DNA of 64,000 nt from Ruminococcus sp. (GTDB taxonomy: Bacteria; Bacillota; Clostridia; Oscillospirales; Ruminococcaceae), in the NCBI GenBank assembly GCA_021200415.1, contig JAJQGO010000057.1, positions 1-64,000 of the forward strand, given 5' to 3'. How positions within the stretch are numbered: the first letter of the stretch is position 1; each line of letters begins with the position of its first letter. The notes beneath the pieces are model-generated. The model worked only from the letters and a program-made list of their open reading frames with translations, did no database searches and was not told the DNA's origin. The translations under genes and the position numbers were made by a program. Shown here one piece after another: positions 16,161-23,691 of this stretch.

Positions 16161-16228
16161 ATTAAACACCTCCTTCTGGATTCCGCTCGCAACCAACTGC
16201 GAGCAAGGATAACTGCACTGCCAAAACA
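16161..16228 (-). promoter_or_regulatory. rpsF leader with a hairpin, candidate S6:S18-responsive region
   Basis: The leader contains GCTCGCA / TGCGAGC as a short stem, followed by GGAATCC and the SD. S6:S18 complexes autoregulate such operons in many bacteria by binding a hairpin in this position; I could not confirm the conserved CCG bulge. Confidence 0.3.
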
Positions 16229-16238
16229 ATGCTTTATT

Positions 16239-16267
16239 ATTATATCACGCCTGTCATTTTTTGTCAA
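16239..16267 (-). promoter_or_regulatory. Promoter of rpsF-ssb-rpsR
   Basis: On the minus strand, TTGACA (16262-16267), 17 bases, TATAAT (16239-16244). Confidence 0.85.
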
Positions 16268-16809
16268 GCGTTTTTTTTATTTTTTTTTGCGCTGCGGATA
16301 TATTTAAATGTTTCATCCTCGCCCTTTTCGGCAAGCATAACGAGCAGCTTTTCAAGCATATCGGAGGTTTCCTGATCGACGTTCCTGCGGTTTTTGCCGC
16401 GCATAAAATACTCGAGGGGCATTGAATCGTTATATTTTTTCTTGTTGTATATCTTCGAAGCGGCAACTCTGTCGCAAAACATTTCATAAATAAAAACGTC
16501 AGGCATTCTGACAGGCTCAAGGAGCTTGGTGTCAGTGTTATAATCCGACCAATACTCGAAATGATGGCGATTTCTGCCCTTGTGGTGCATCCACGCCTTA
16601 GAGAAGCCGATAGTTTCACGTTCCATTTCGTTGGGACTCCGGCTGCCCTGATAATATTTTACTCCGGGAATGAACTCTGTCGGAGAAAATTTTGACAAAT
16701 CATGAGTTAATCCGCGCCAGATGATTCCCGCCTTGCAGCAATGGATAAAAACCTTGTGGCGATGACCTAAAACTGTTTTCAGATGACCAAAAAAATTTCC
16801 AATTAACAT
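16264..16809 (-). CDS. DUF5662 family protein
   Basis: Soluble protein of 181 aa with the family blocks HKVFIHCCKAGIIWRGLTHDLSKFSPTEF, YYQGSRSPNE and WMHHKGRNRHHFEYW. The many His/Asp pairs (THDLSKFS, HHKGRNRHH) suggest a metal site, but no activity is known. ATG 16809 has GGAGAG 6 bases ahead and is preferred to 16824. It ends in a Lys-rich tail. It is downstream of nothing obvious; its stop lies in the rpsF promoter region. Confidence 0.75.
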   Translation of the reverse strand: MLIGNFFGHLKTVLGHRHKVFIHCCKAGIIWRGLTHDLSKFSPTEFIPGVKYYQGSRSPNEMERETIGFSKAWMHHKGRNRHHFEYWSDYNTDTKLLEPVRMPDVFIYEMFCDRVAASKIYNKKKYNDSMPLEYFMRGKNRRNVDQETSDMLEKLLVMLAEKGEDETFKYIRSAKKNKKNA

Positions 16810-16968
16810 ATTTTCTCTCCGCAATAGACGATTTAAGACGATTCCGGCTGTAACCGCAGCCTGTACATTATAATTATACCATATCCTGTTTGAAAAATAA
16901 AGTGCCGCAGAAATTTTTGTGCATTTGGGAGAGATTTATGAATACAGCACGAATTCACACTGCGCAGC

Positions 16969-16997
16969 TTGACAGACCTCAACAGAAATGGCATAAT
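16969..16997 (+). promoter_or_regulatory. Promoter of the small gene at 17021
   Basis: TTGACA (16969-16974), 17 bases, CATAAT (16992-16997), 23 bases ahead of the start codon. Confidence 0.6.
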
Positions 16998-17020
16998 AAG
17001 TTTAAAGTGAGGTGAGAATA

Positions 17021-17218
17021 ATGAACGAAAAAGAAAACCTTGAGTATGTTTTAACAGATTTCTATGATACTTTAAAGACAAGAAGATCCGAATCTGATAT
17101 TGAGCTTGGCAAGAATCCTGATGATTTTGAGAGAGGTAGAAATCTTGCCTATTATGAAATGATTGAAATTCTTGAATCTCGTTGCGAAATTTACGACGTA
17201 AATTTGCAAATCGAATAA
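17021..17218 (+). CDS. Small hypothetical protein (65 aa)
   Basis: A short, acidic, helical, soluble protein with no recognised family (ENLEYVLTDFYDTL, ERGRNLAYYEMIEILES). It is probably real: a good promoter and a strong SD (GAGGTGAG 5 bases ahead of ATG 17021) precede it. It stands alone before the amidase gene. Confidence 0.55.
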   Translation: MNEKENLEYVLTDFYDTLKTRRSESDIELGKNPDDFERGRNLAYYEMIEILESRCEIYDVNLQIE

Positions 17219-17324
17219 GCATATTGAACAATCTGCCATGTTATTCACACTCCTGATCGGAACAGCATAAAATAATTCGTGACGCATCCGAATATAACTG
17301 TCATATGATTTAGGAGGAATAATT

Positions 17325-18083
17325 ATGACCATCACAGAAAAATTACTTACCGTAAACCAGTACAGCCGCCCGGGAATCAAGCGCGGCAGTACAACAAAAA
17401 TTGCCGTCCACTATGTGGCAAATCCGGGCAGTACGGCTATCGCAAACCGCAACTACTTCGAGAACTGCAAAACAACACACACCTACGTGTCAAGCAACTA
17501 CATTGTGGGCCTTGAAGGCGAGGTTATCCGCTGCGTGCCGGACGATGAAATCGCCTATTGCACGAACTCCGCAAATTCCTACAGCATCAGCATTGAAACG
17601 TGCCACCCTGATTCGACAGGCAAATTCAATACGGCGACCTACAGCTCGCTTGTGGAGCTATGCGCTCAGCTGCTGAACAAGTACAATCTGACCTCCAACG
17701 ACCTGATTCGCCATTTTGATGTTACAGGCAAGGTCTGCCCGAAAAGCTTTGTTCCCGAAAAGGACGGCGGTACGGACGACAACAGCTCAACCGCATGGAA
17801 CAGGTTTAAGTCCGATGTTAAGGCGAAAATGAGCGGTACAGCATCAGGCTCTGCCGGCTCCGGCGCGTCCGCATCATCAGGCTCGTTCCTTGTGAAAGTT
17901 ATCTGCGATGTTCTGAATATCAGAAACGGCGCGGGAACGTCCTACAAAGTCAACGGAACTGTCAAGAAAAACGAGGTTTTCACAATCGTTGAAACGAAAA
18001 TGAACGGCTCTGTTGAGTGGGGAAAGCTCAAATCAGGCGCAGGCTGGATTTCTCTGGGCAGCCAATATGTCAGAAAAATATAA
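17325..18083 (+). CDS. N-acetylmuramoyl-L-alanine amidase (Amidase_2) with C-terminal SH3b domain
   Basis: Peptidoglycan hydrolase of 252 aa. Residues 20-165 form the Amidase_2/PGRP fold: zinc ligands are the His of KIAVHYV, the His of LIRHFDVTGKVCP and the final Cys of that block, as in phage endolysins of the T7-lysozyme/XlyA type. An Ser/Ala/Gly linker (about 165-185) leads to an SH3b wall-binding domain (VICDVLNIRNGAGTSYK ... GWISL). There is no signal peptide, so a holin-like or lysis route would be needed for export. TAGGAGG precedes the ATG. No other phage genes are visible, so this is a lone, perhaps domesticated or remnant lysin. It faces the tRNA genes. Confidence 0.88.
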   Translation: MTITEKLLTVNQYSRPGIKRGSTTKIAVHYVANPGSTAIANRNYFENCKTTHTYVSSNYIVGLEGEVIRCVPDDEIAYCTNSANSYSISIETCHPDSTGKFNTATYSSLVELCAQLLNKYNLTSNDLIRHFDVTGKVCPKSFVPEKDGGTDDNSSTAWNRFKSDVKAKMSGTASGSAGSGASASSGSFLVKVICDVLNIRNGAGTSYKVNGTVKKNEVFTIVETKMNGSVEWGKLKSGAGWISLGSQYVRKI

Positions 18084-18086
18084 TAA

Positions 18087-18123
18087 CAAAAAGCACTCCC
18101 TCATGACGAGGAAATGCTTTTCT
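18087..18123. terminator. Bidirectional terminator between amidase gene and tRNA-Leu
   Basis: AAAAGCACTCCCTCATG / CGAGGAAATGCTTTT, an imperfect stem with A/T runs at both ends. A closely similar hairpin recurs at 18309-18357. Confidence 0.65.
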
Positions 18124-18133
18124 TGATATTTTT

Positions 18134-18220
18134 TGGTGCCGCTGACCGGACTTGAACCGGTACGGATGTTACTCCGAGGGATTTTAAGTCCCTTGTGTCT
18201 GCCTATTCCACCACAGCGGC
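18134..18220 (-). tRNA. tRNA-Leu (anticodon TAA)
   Basis: The minus strand starts GCCGCTGTGGTGGAAT and ends in an encoded CCA after the paired acceptor CAGCGGCA. The anticodon loop ACTTAAAAT gives TAA. The long variable arm (CCTCGGAGTAACATCCG) and GGTTCAAGTCC T-loop are those of a class II leucine tRNA, 87 nt. Confidence 0.96.
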
Positions 18221-18308
18221 AACGCAATTATTATACCATAAAACGATTGATTTGTCAATACCTAATTTCAAAAAAGATGATAAGAGCAATCCGATTCAGA
18301 AAATTTCA

Positions 18309-18357
18309 ATAACAAAAAAGCACTTCCTCATAATCTCACAATGAAGAAATGCTTTTC
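18309..18357 (-). terminator. Terminator after tRNA-Thr
   Basis: Hairpin AAAAAAGCACTTCCTCAT / ATGAAGAAATGCTTTT with a T-run on the minus strand. Its similarity to the hairpin at 18087-18123 suggests local duplication. Confidence 0.6.
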
Positions 18358-18369
18358 CTGATGATTTGC

Positions 18370-18445
18370 TGGAGCTGATGATCGGATTTGAACCGACGAC
18401 CTACGCCTTACCAAGGCGTTGCGCTACCTACTGTGCCACATCAGC
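18370..18445 (-). tRNA. tRNA-Thr (anticodon GGT)
   Basis: The minus strand GCTGATGTGGCACAGTAGG to an encoded CCA, 76 nt; the anticodon loop CCTTGGTAAGG gives GGT, and the T-loop is GGTTCAAATCC. The acceptor arm GCTGATG pairs with CATCAGC. Confidence 0.96.
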
Positions 18446-18458
18446 ATCAACGCTTTAT

Positions 18459-18487
18459 ATTATACATCAGCTTCGCAGGAATGTCAA
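18459..18487 (-). promoter_or_regulatory. Promoter of the tRNA genes
   Basis: On the minus strand, TTGACA (18482-18487), 17 bases, TATAAT (18459-18464), just ahead of tRNA-Thr. Confidence 0.85.
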
Positions 18488-18527
18488 GTGCTTTTAATAT
18501 ATTTTATTATATTAACTTTTGAATCCC

Positions 18528-18556
18528 TTGACAAGCTCCTGAGAATGTGCTATCAT
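18528..18556 (+). promoter_or_regulatory. Promoter of tyrS
   Basis: TTGACA (18528-18533), 17 bases, TATCAT (18551-18556), directly before the T-box leader. Confidence 0.8.
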
Positions 18557-18562
18557 ATAGAA

Positions 18563-18795
18563 AAGCGTTGAACGAATTTTAGCTGCGATTCCCTGATTTC
18601 AGAGATTTTCCGGTTGGTGCAAGGAAAAACAGACTCGCAGTCAGTTACATTCGGGAGCTGCTTCTCTGAACTCACAGTAGGTTAAGTCGGGTCTGCCCGT
18701 TACAGCTTTTGAGGTCGGATTCCTTTGATTCCGATAAACCGAGGTGGTACCGCGAGTAATTTCGTCCTCGGGCGGCTTTTTGCCGTCCGGGGCTT
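18563..18795 (+). promoter_or_regulatory. T-box leader (tyrosine) of tyrS
   Basis: The leader has the AG-bulge/distal loop pair CAGAGATTTTCC and GGTTGGTGCAAGG of stem I, the AGTAGG ... CCGTTA stem III region and the T-box GAGGTGGTACCGCG at 18741-18754. A terminator with a TTTTT run follows at 18775-18781. A TAC triplet at 18646-18648 lies where the specifier loop should be, agreeing with tyrosine. Uncharged tRNA-Tyr would bind and allow read-through into tyrS. Confidence 0.93.
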
Positions 18796-18884
18796 TTGTT
18801 TTATGTACTCAATTACCCCTCGCTCGGCACGCATTTTGGGCGTCCGCCCGAAAAATCCAAACAAATAAAACAAGGAGTAAAAAT

Positions 18885-20102
18885 ATGACTACTTTTGAAG
18901 AACTTAAACGCCGTGGTCTGCTGGCTCAGCTGACCGATGAAAAGGAAATCGAAGAGCTTATCAATGCGGGAAAGGCTACGTTTTATATCGGCTTCGACCC
19001 GACTGCCGACAGCCTCCATGTGGGACATTTTATGGCGCTCTGCCTTATGAAAAGACTTCAGATGGCAGGCAACAAGCCTATCGTTCTTCTCGGGGGCGGT
19101 ACCGCTATGATTGGCGACCCCTCCGGCAAAAGCGATATGAGAAAAATGATGACAAAGGAAACTATTCAGCATAATGTGGACTGCTTCAAAAAGCAGATGA
19201 GCCGCTTTATTGATTTTTCCGAGGATAAGGCAATTGTCGTAAACAACGCAGACTGGCTTCTTGACCTGAACTACGTTGAGCTTCTCCGTGAGGTTGGCGT
19301 CCATTTCAGCGTAAACAGAATGCTCTCCCACGAATGCTACAAGCAGCGCATGGAGCGTGGTCTTACATTTTTTGAATTCAACTACATGATTATGCAGTCC
19401 TATGACTTCCTGGTGCTGTATGAGAAATACGGCTGCAATATGCAGTTCGGCGGCGACGACCAGTGGGCAAATATGCTGGGAGGCACGGAGCTGATTCGCC
19501 GTAAGCTCGGCAAGGACGCATACGCTATGACAATTACGCTTCTGCTGAACTCCGAGGGCAAGAAAATGGGCAAAACCGAAAAGGGCGCAGTCTGGCTCGA
19601 CCCCGAAAAAACATCTCCCTACGAGTTCTTCCAGTATTGGAGAAACGTGGACGACGCGGACGTTATCAAGTGCCTGAAAATGCTCACCTTCGTGCCGATT
19701 GAGGAAATCGAGGAAATGGAAAAAACTATGGAGGGCGCACAGTTCAACAAGGCTAAGGAGCTTCTGGCATATGAGCTGACTAAGCTCGTTCACGGTGAGG
19801 ATGAGGCAAACAAGGCCCGTGACGCGGCAAAGGCTGTTTTCGGTGGCTCGGGTTCAGACGCAAATATGCCTACAACGGAAATTCCCTCAGCTGAAATCAC
19901 TGACGGAGCTATGGGCATTCTCAATCTTCTCGTTAAGACAGGTCTTACACCGTCAATCTCGGAGGGACGCAGGCTCGTTCAGCAGGGCGGTATCTCCGTA
20001 AACGACAAGAAGATTACAGACCCCAAGGCTATGATTGATCTTTCGGGTGAAACGATTATCAGAAAGGGCAAAAAGGTTTTCCATAAGGTTATCGTTAAGT
20101 AA
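18885..20102 (+). CDS. tyrS: Tyrosyl-tRNA synthetase
   Basis: Class I synthetase of 405 aa that charges tRNA-Tyr. The HIGH-type motif is [11 protein letters not shown] near residue 40, tyrosine-binding residues lie in [12 protein letters not shown] and [10 protein letters not shown], and KMSKS appears as [11 protein letters not shown]-terminal S4 RNA-binding domain closes the protein ([17 protein letters not shown]). ATG 18885 has AAGGAG upstream; the longer open frame runs through the T-box leader. Expression is governed by the T-box. Confidence 0.97.
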   Translation: MTTFEELKRRGLLAQLTDEKEIEELINAGKATFYIGFDPTADSLHVGHFMALCLMKRLQMAGNKPIVLLGGGTAMIGDPSGKSDMRKMMTKETIQHNVDCFKKQMSRFIDFSEDKAIVVNNADWLLDLNYVELLREVGVHFSVNRMLSHECYKQRMERGLTFFEFNYMIMQSYDFLVLYEKYGCNMQFGGDDQWANMLGGTELIRRKLGKDAYAMTITLLLNSEGKKMGKTEKGAVWLDPEKTSPYEFFQYWRNVDDADVIKCLKMLTFVPIEEIEEMEKTMEGAQFNKAKELLAYELTKLVHGEDEANKARDAAKAVFGGSGSDANMPTTEIPSAEITDGAMGILNLLVKTGLTPSISEGRRLVQQGGISVNDKKITDPKAMIDLSGETIIRKGKKVFHKVIVK

Positions 20103-20115
20103 TAATAATCACAAT

Positions 20116-20147
20116 AAAAGGCAGGGTAAATTCCCTGCCTTATTTTT
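20116..20147. terminator. Terminator between tyrS and dapL
   Basis: AGGCAGGG / CCCTGCCT with TATTTTT to the right and a TTTTATT run on the minus side; it serves both converging genes. Confidence 0.85.
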
Positions 20148-20164
20148 ATGTGAACACACTCTGA

Positions 20165-21373
20165 TTAAAGCTCCGAAACAAGCTTCTCGAAGCGCTTCAT
20201 AGCTTCAATTGTATTGTCACGGTCGCCGAACGCTGTCAGCCTGAACCAGCCCTCGCCGTTCTTGCCGAAGCCCTCTCCGGGAGTTCCGACAACTGCGATT
20301 TTCTCAAGCATCATGTCAAAAAATTCCCAGCTTCCCATGTTTTTCGGGCACTTGAACCAGATGTAGGGCGAATTGACTCCGCCTGTGAATTTAACTCCGA
20401 CCTTTGTCATGGTGTCCGAAATTATCCTTGCGTTTTCCTGATAGTAGGCAATGTTCTCGTGAATCTGCTTCTGTCCCTCCTCAGTGAATACAGCTGCTGC
20501 CGCACACTGTACAGGATATGAAACGCCATTGAACTTGCTGCCCTGACGTCTGCCCCAAATTTGTGCCAGGGAAACCTCAGTTCCGTCCGAAGCCGTTACC
20601 TTTAAAGCATTCGGAACAACGGTATATCCGCATCTTACGCCTGTGAAGCCTGCCGTCTTTGACAGCGAACACATTTCAATTGCGCACTCCTTTGCACCCT
20701 CGATACAGAAAATGCTTCTCGGAACATCCGGATCGGTTATGAATGCCTCATAAGCCGCGTCATAGATGATAACAGCGTCATTTTTCTTTGCGTAGTCTAT
20801 CCACACCTTGAGCTGCTCAGCCGTGTAAACCGAGCCTGTGGGATTGTTCGGTGAGCAGAGATATATGATGTCCGCATGAACGCTTTCATCGGGCATAGCC
20901 GCAAAGCCGTTCTCCTCGTTGGAATCGGCATAAATTATCGTTCTGCCGCTCATTTTGTTGGAATCCACATAAACAGGATAAGCGGGGTCTGTCACAAGAA
21001 TTATGTTGTCGTCGCCGAAAATATCAACGATATTTCCACAGTCGCTTTTAGCTCCGTCATTTATGCGGATTTCGTCAGCTGAAACGTCAGCGCCGAAGCT
21101 CTTGTAATAGTCCGAAACAGCCTCTCTCAGGAAGTCATATCCTGCGCCGCTGTCCTCATATCCCTTAAAGGTTTCCTTGACTCCCATTTCGTCCGCACCC
21201 TTTTTCATTGCATCCACAACCACAGGCGCAAGGGGGAGCGTAACATCGCCGATTCCCATACGAATGAGCTTAGCGTCGGGATTTGCCGCAGTGAAGGCAT
21301 TTACCTTCTTTGCGATGTTGATAAAAAGATAATTTTTTTCAAGCTTGAGAAAATTTTCGTTTATTGCTGGCAT
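20165..21373 (-). CDS. dapL: LL-diaminopimelate aminotransferase
   Basis: PLP enzyme of 402 aa that converts tetrahydrodipicolinate directly to LL-DAP, bypassing succinyl or acetyl intermediates. It begins PAINENFLKLEKNYLF; it has RMGIGDVTLPL, CSPNNPTGSVYT, the DAAYEAFI segment and the PLP lysine in CSLSKTAGFTGVRCGY. AAAGGAG precedes the ATG. It overlaps dapF by 13 bases, so both steps LL-DAP synthesis and epimerisation are co-expressed for lysine and cell wall. Confidence 0.97.
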   Translation of the reverse strand: MPAINENFLKLEKNYLFINIAKKVNAFTAANPDAKLIRMGIGDVTLPLAPVVVDAMKKGADEMGVKETFKGYEDSGAGYDFLREAVSDYYKSFGADVSADEIRINDGAKSDCGNIVDIFGDDNIILVTDPAYPVYVDSNKMSGRTIIYADSNEENGFAAMPDESVHADIIYLCSPNNPTGSVYTAEQLKVWIDYAKKNDAVIIYDAAYEAFITDPDVPRSIFCIEGAKECAIEMCSLSKTAGFTGVRCGYTVVPNALKVTASDGTEVSLAQIWGRRQGSKFNGVSYPVQCAAAAVFTEEGQKQIHENIAYYQENARIISDTMTKVGVKFTGGVNSPYIWFKCPKNMGSWEFFDMMLEKIAVVGTPGEGFGKNGEGWFRLTAFGDRDNTIEAMKRFEKLVSEL

Positions 21374-22239
21374 ATTACATTCTCCTTTAGTTCATTTATA
21401 AAATCATCGGAAATTGTTCCCTCAAATACATAAGTCGCAGGACCTGTCATCATGACAGTGCCGTCCTTTTTGTAGGTTATACGCAGATCGCCGCCCCGAA
21501 GATGTATGAGAATCTCCTCGTCATAGGGGCATATTCCGTTAAGAACAGCAGCAACAGCAGTTGCGCAGGCTCCTGTACCGCAGGCAAAGGTTTCGCCGCT
21601 TCCCCTCTCCCACACACGCATTTTCAGTGTATGGCTGTCGATAACCTCTACAAATTCAGTGTTTATGCGGTTGGGGAAAAGCTTGTGATGCTCAAACAAC
21701 GGCCCGATTTTTTCGAGATCGAGAGCATCAATGTTTTCAGTGAAAATGACGGCATGGGGATTTCCCATTGAAACGCAGGTGATTTTGTATTCCTTGCCGT
21801 CCACCTCAACGGGCTGACTTACAAAAAGGTCAAGGTCGCTGTCCACGGGAATATCCCTCGGCTTCAGAACAGCCTTATTCATATCGACCTCAACGCCCTG
21901 AACCTTGCCGTTTTCCACAAAAAGCTTCAGATATTTGATTCCGGAATTTGTTTCCAGAGTGATTTCGGTTTTATCGGTCATGCCCATATCATAAACATAT
22001 TTACCGATACAGCGTGTTGCGTTGCCGCACATCATAGCCTCCGAACCGTCCGCATTGAAAATGCGCATACGGAAATCCGCCTTGTCGGATGGCAGAATAA
22101 GCACAAGCCCGTCTGAACCGATACCGAAGCGGCGTTCGCTGACGATAACCGAAACCTTTTCAGGCTCGTCAACCTTTTCTTCAAAGCAATTAACATATAT
22201 GTAGTCGTTGCCTATGCCATGCATTTTTGAAAACTTCAT
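21361..22239 (-). CDS. dapF: Diaminopimelate epimerase
   Basis: PLP-independent epimerase of 292 aa (LL-DAP to meso-DAP). Catalytic cysteines are in MMCGNATRCIG and TFACGTGACATA; the start KFSKMHGIGNDYIYVN is standard. ATG 22239 (AGGAG 7 bases ahead) is preferred over the TTG two codons upstream. First gene of dapF-dapL, with its own promoter bordered by a family B repeat. Confidence 0.97.
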   Translation of the reverse strand: MKFSKMHGIGNDYIYVNCFEEKVDEPEKVSVIVSERRFGIGSDGLVLILPSDKADFRMRIFNADGSEAMMCGNATRCIGKYVYDMGMTDKTEITLETNSGIKYLKLFVENGKVQGVEVDMNKAVLKPRDIPVDSDLDLFVSQPVEVDGKEYKITCVSMGNPHAVIFTENIDALDLEKIGPLFEHHKLFPNRINTEFVEVIDSHTLKMRVWERGSGETFACGTGACATAVAAVLNGICPYDEEILIHLRGGDLRITYKKDGTVMMTGPATYVFEGTISDDFINELKENVICQQ

Positions 22240-22271
22240 AAACAATCTCCTTAATATAAGAATTCGTATCT

Positions 22272-22300
22272 ATTATACAGCATTTCCATGGAAAAATCAA
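22272..22300 (-). promoter_or_regulatory. Promoter of dapF-dapL
   Basis: On the minus strand, TTGATT (22295-22300), 17 bases, TATAAT (22272-22277). The -35 box touches the left end of the inverted-repeat element at 22300. Confidence 0.75.
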
Positions 22301-22394
22301 GGGCGCATCTAAAAAACAGATGTTGCGAAGATGTGGTGAAGATGGTGCGAAGATTTGCCGCAGATGCGTGACGAGAGGTTTTTAGAGGTGCCCT
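22300..22394. repeat. Inverted-repeat element, family B (95 bp)
   Basis: Ends AGGGCGCATCTAAAAA (22300-22315) and TTTTTAGAGGTGCCCT (22379-22394) are inverted copies with two mismatches. The interior is non-coding with repeats of GCGAAGAT/GTGAAGAT. It sits between the terminator of the aldolase gene and the dapF promoter. Confidence 0.65.
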
Positions 22395-22405
22395 CAAAAC
22401 ATTCA

Positions 22406-22436
22406 GAAAAAAGATGCAGCCGAAAAAGCTGCATCC
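22406..22436 (-). terminator. Terminator of the aldolase-like gene
   Basis: GATGCAGC / GCTGCATC, loop CGAAAAA, followed on the minus strand by six T. Confidence 0.85.
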
Positions 22437-22452
22437 TCTTTGATACATAAAA

Positions 22453-23427
22453 CTAATCCTGTGCAACGACTTCCTTGTAGAATTCAGCATAATCCTTTCT
22501 GTTCTCCTTTGTGAACTGGATAGCTGTTCTTGGGTGCTGATTGAGCAGACCTGTCATAAGGTACTGGAGGTCATATCCCCAGACAACGCCGTCCTCACGG
22601 AGCTTTGTCATATGCTTGTCGATGAATTCGATTACAGGGTATACGTTATACTTGGGGTTGCGGAGGAAGCCGAGAAGAAGCTCCATTGCGCAGTTGCCCG
22701 CACCTCTGCCCATAGCGGAATATGTTCCGTCAAGCCAGTCAACGCCGTTGCCTACTGCTTCGATAGTGTTTGCGAAGGCAAGCTGCTGGTTATTGTGAGC
22801 GTGAATACCAACCTTTTTGCCATACTTTGCAGCTGCTTCAAGATAAATATCAGCAAGTCTTGCAAGCTGCTCCGGATAGAGCGCACCATAGCTGTCAACG
22901 ATATAGAAAACGTCAACAGGTGACTTTCCGAGAATATCAAGCGCAACCTTTAACTCGCCCTCCTGAGCGTTTGAGATAGCCATGATATTACAGCTTGCCT
23001 CGTAGCCCTTGCTCTTTGCGTCCTCAATCATATCAACAGCTGCGGGAATTGTATTCAGATATGTAGCGACACGAATAAGGTCGATAGGGCTTTCGCTGCG
23101 GTTGATGATGTCCTTTTTGTAGTCGCATCTTCCCACGTCAGCCATAACGGCAATCTTGAGATCCGTATTATTTTCGCCGACAATTTCTCTGATATGCTCG
23201 TCATCGCAGAACTTCCACTTGCCGAACTTATCCACATCGAACATCTCTTTAGATGCCTTGTAGCCGAACTCCATGTAGTCCACGCCTGCCCTGATATTGG
23301 CAAGATAAAGATCCTTGACAAATTGGTCTGTGAAATAAAAATCATTTACGAGTCCGCCGTCACGAAGTGTAGCATCGACGACTCTTACATCAGAACGATA
23401 ATTCATAAGCTTAGAAATTTCCTTCAT
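22453..23427 (-). CDS. HMGL-like aldolase (4-hydroxy-2-oxovalerate aldolase / DRE-TIM type)
   Basis: DRE-TIM metallolyase-fold protein of 324 aa. The catalytic Asp/Arg pair is in VVDATLRDGG near residue 18 and the metal-binding His pair in KVGIHAHNNQQLA near 208; GYDLQYLMTGLLNQHP lies near the end. It resembles the aldolase domain of 4-hydroxy-2-oxovalerate aldolases, but there is no acetaldehyde dehydrogenase beside it, so its substrate is unknown. In this group of Clostridia such genes stand alone. AGGAGC precedes the ATG by about 9 bases; promoter and terminator enclose it as a single transcript. Confidence 0.8.
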   Translation of the reverse strand: MKEISKLMNYRSDVRVVDATLRDGGLVNDFYFTDQFVKDLYLANIRAGVDYMEFGYKASKEMFDVDKFGKWKFCDDEHIREIVGENNTDLKIAVMADVGRCDYKKDIINRSESPIDLIRVATYLNTIPAAVDMIEDAKSKGYEASCNIMAISNAQEGELKVALDILGKSPVDVFYIVDSYGALYPEQLARLADIYLEAAAKYGKKVGIHAHNNQQLAFANTIEAVGNGVDWLDGTYSAMGRGAGNCAMELLLGFLRNPKYNVYPVIEFIDKHMTKLREDGVVWGYDLQYLMTGLLNQHPRTAIQFTKENRKDYAEFYKEVVAQD

Positions 23428-23474
23428 TTAATACTGCTCCTTTAAAACATTCAATAATGCATTAGTGCTCTCTT

Positions 23475-23503
23475 ATTATACCACATGAAAACAGCCTTGT
23501 CAA
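23475..23503 (-). promoter_or_regulatory. Promoter of the aldolase-like gene
   Basis: On the minus strand, TTGACA (23498-23503), 17 bases, TATAAT (23475-23480). Confidence 0.85.
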
Positions 23504-23589
23504 TTGATTTCAGAAAAAAACTTTTTGACTTTGCACTGTTGTACTTTAAAATGCCAAATCAGAGAGAAATTCCGCCTGTACACTCTGTG

Positions 23590-23618
23590 TTGACTTGAAA
23601 TGCTTTGTATGATATAAT
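23590..23618 (+). promoter_or_regulatory. Promoter of fbp
   Basis: TTGACT (23590-23595), 17 bases, TATAAT (23613-23618). Confidence 0.85.
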
Positions 23619-23691
23619 TTATTTATATAGACAAAAGCATAACTAATACGACATATGACAGAATTAAACTACAGGAGGCGAACAGCTTACT

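Noticed and set aside
18744-18884. Extended N-terminus of TyrS
   Set aside because: That stretch is the T-box leader and terminator; the family start is at 18885.
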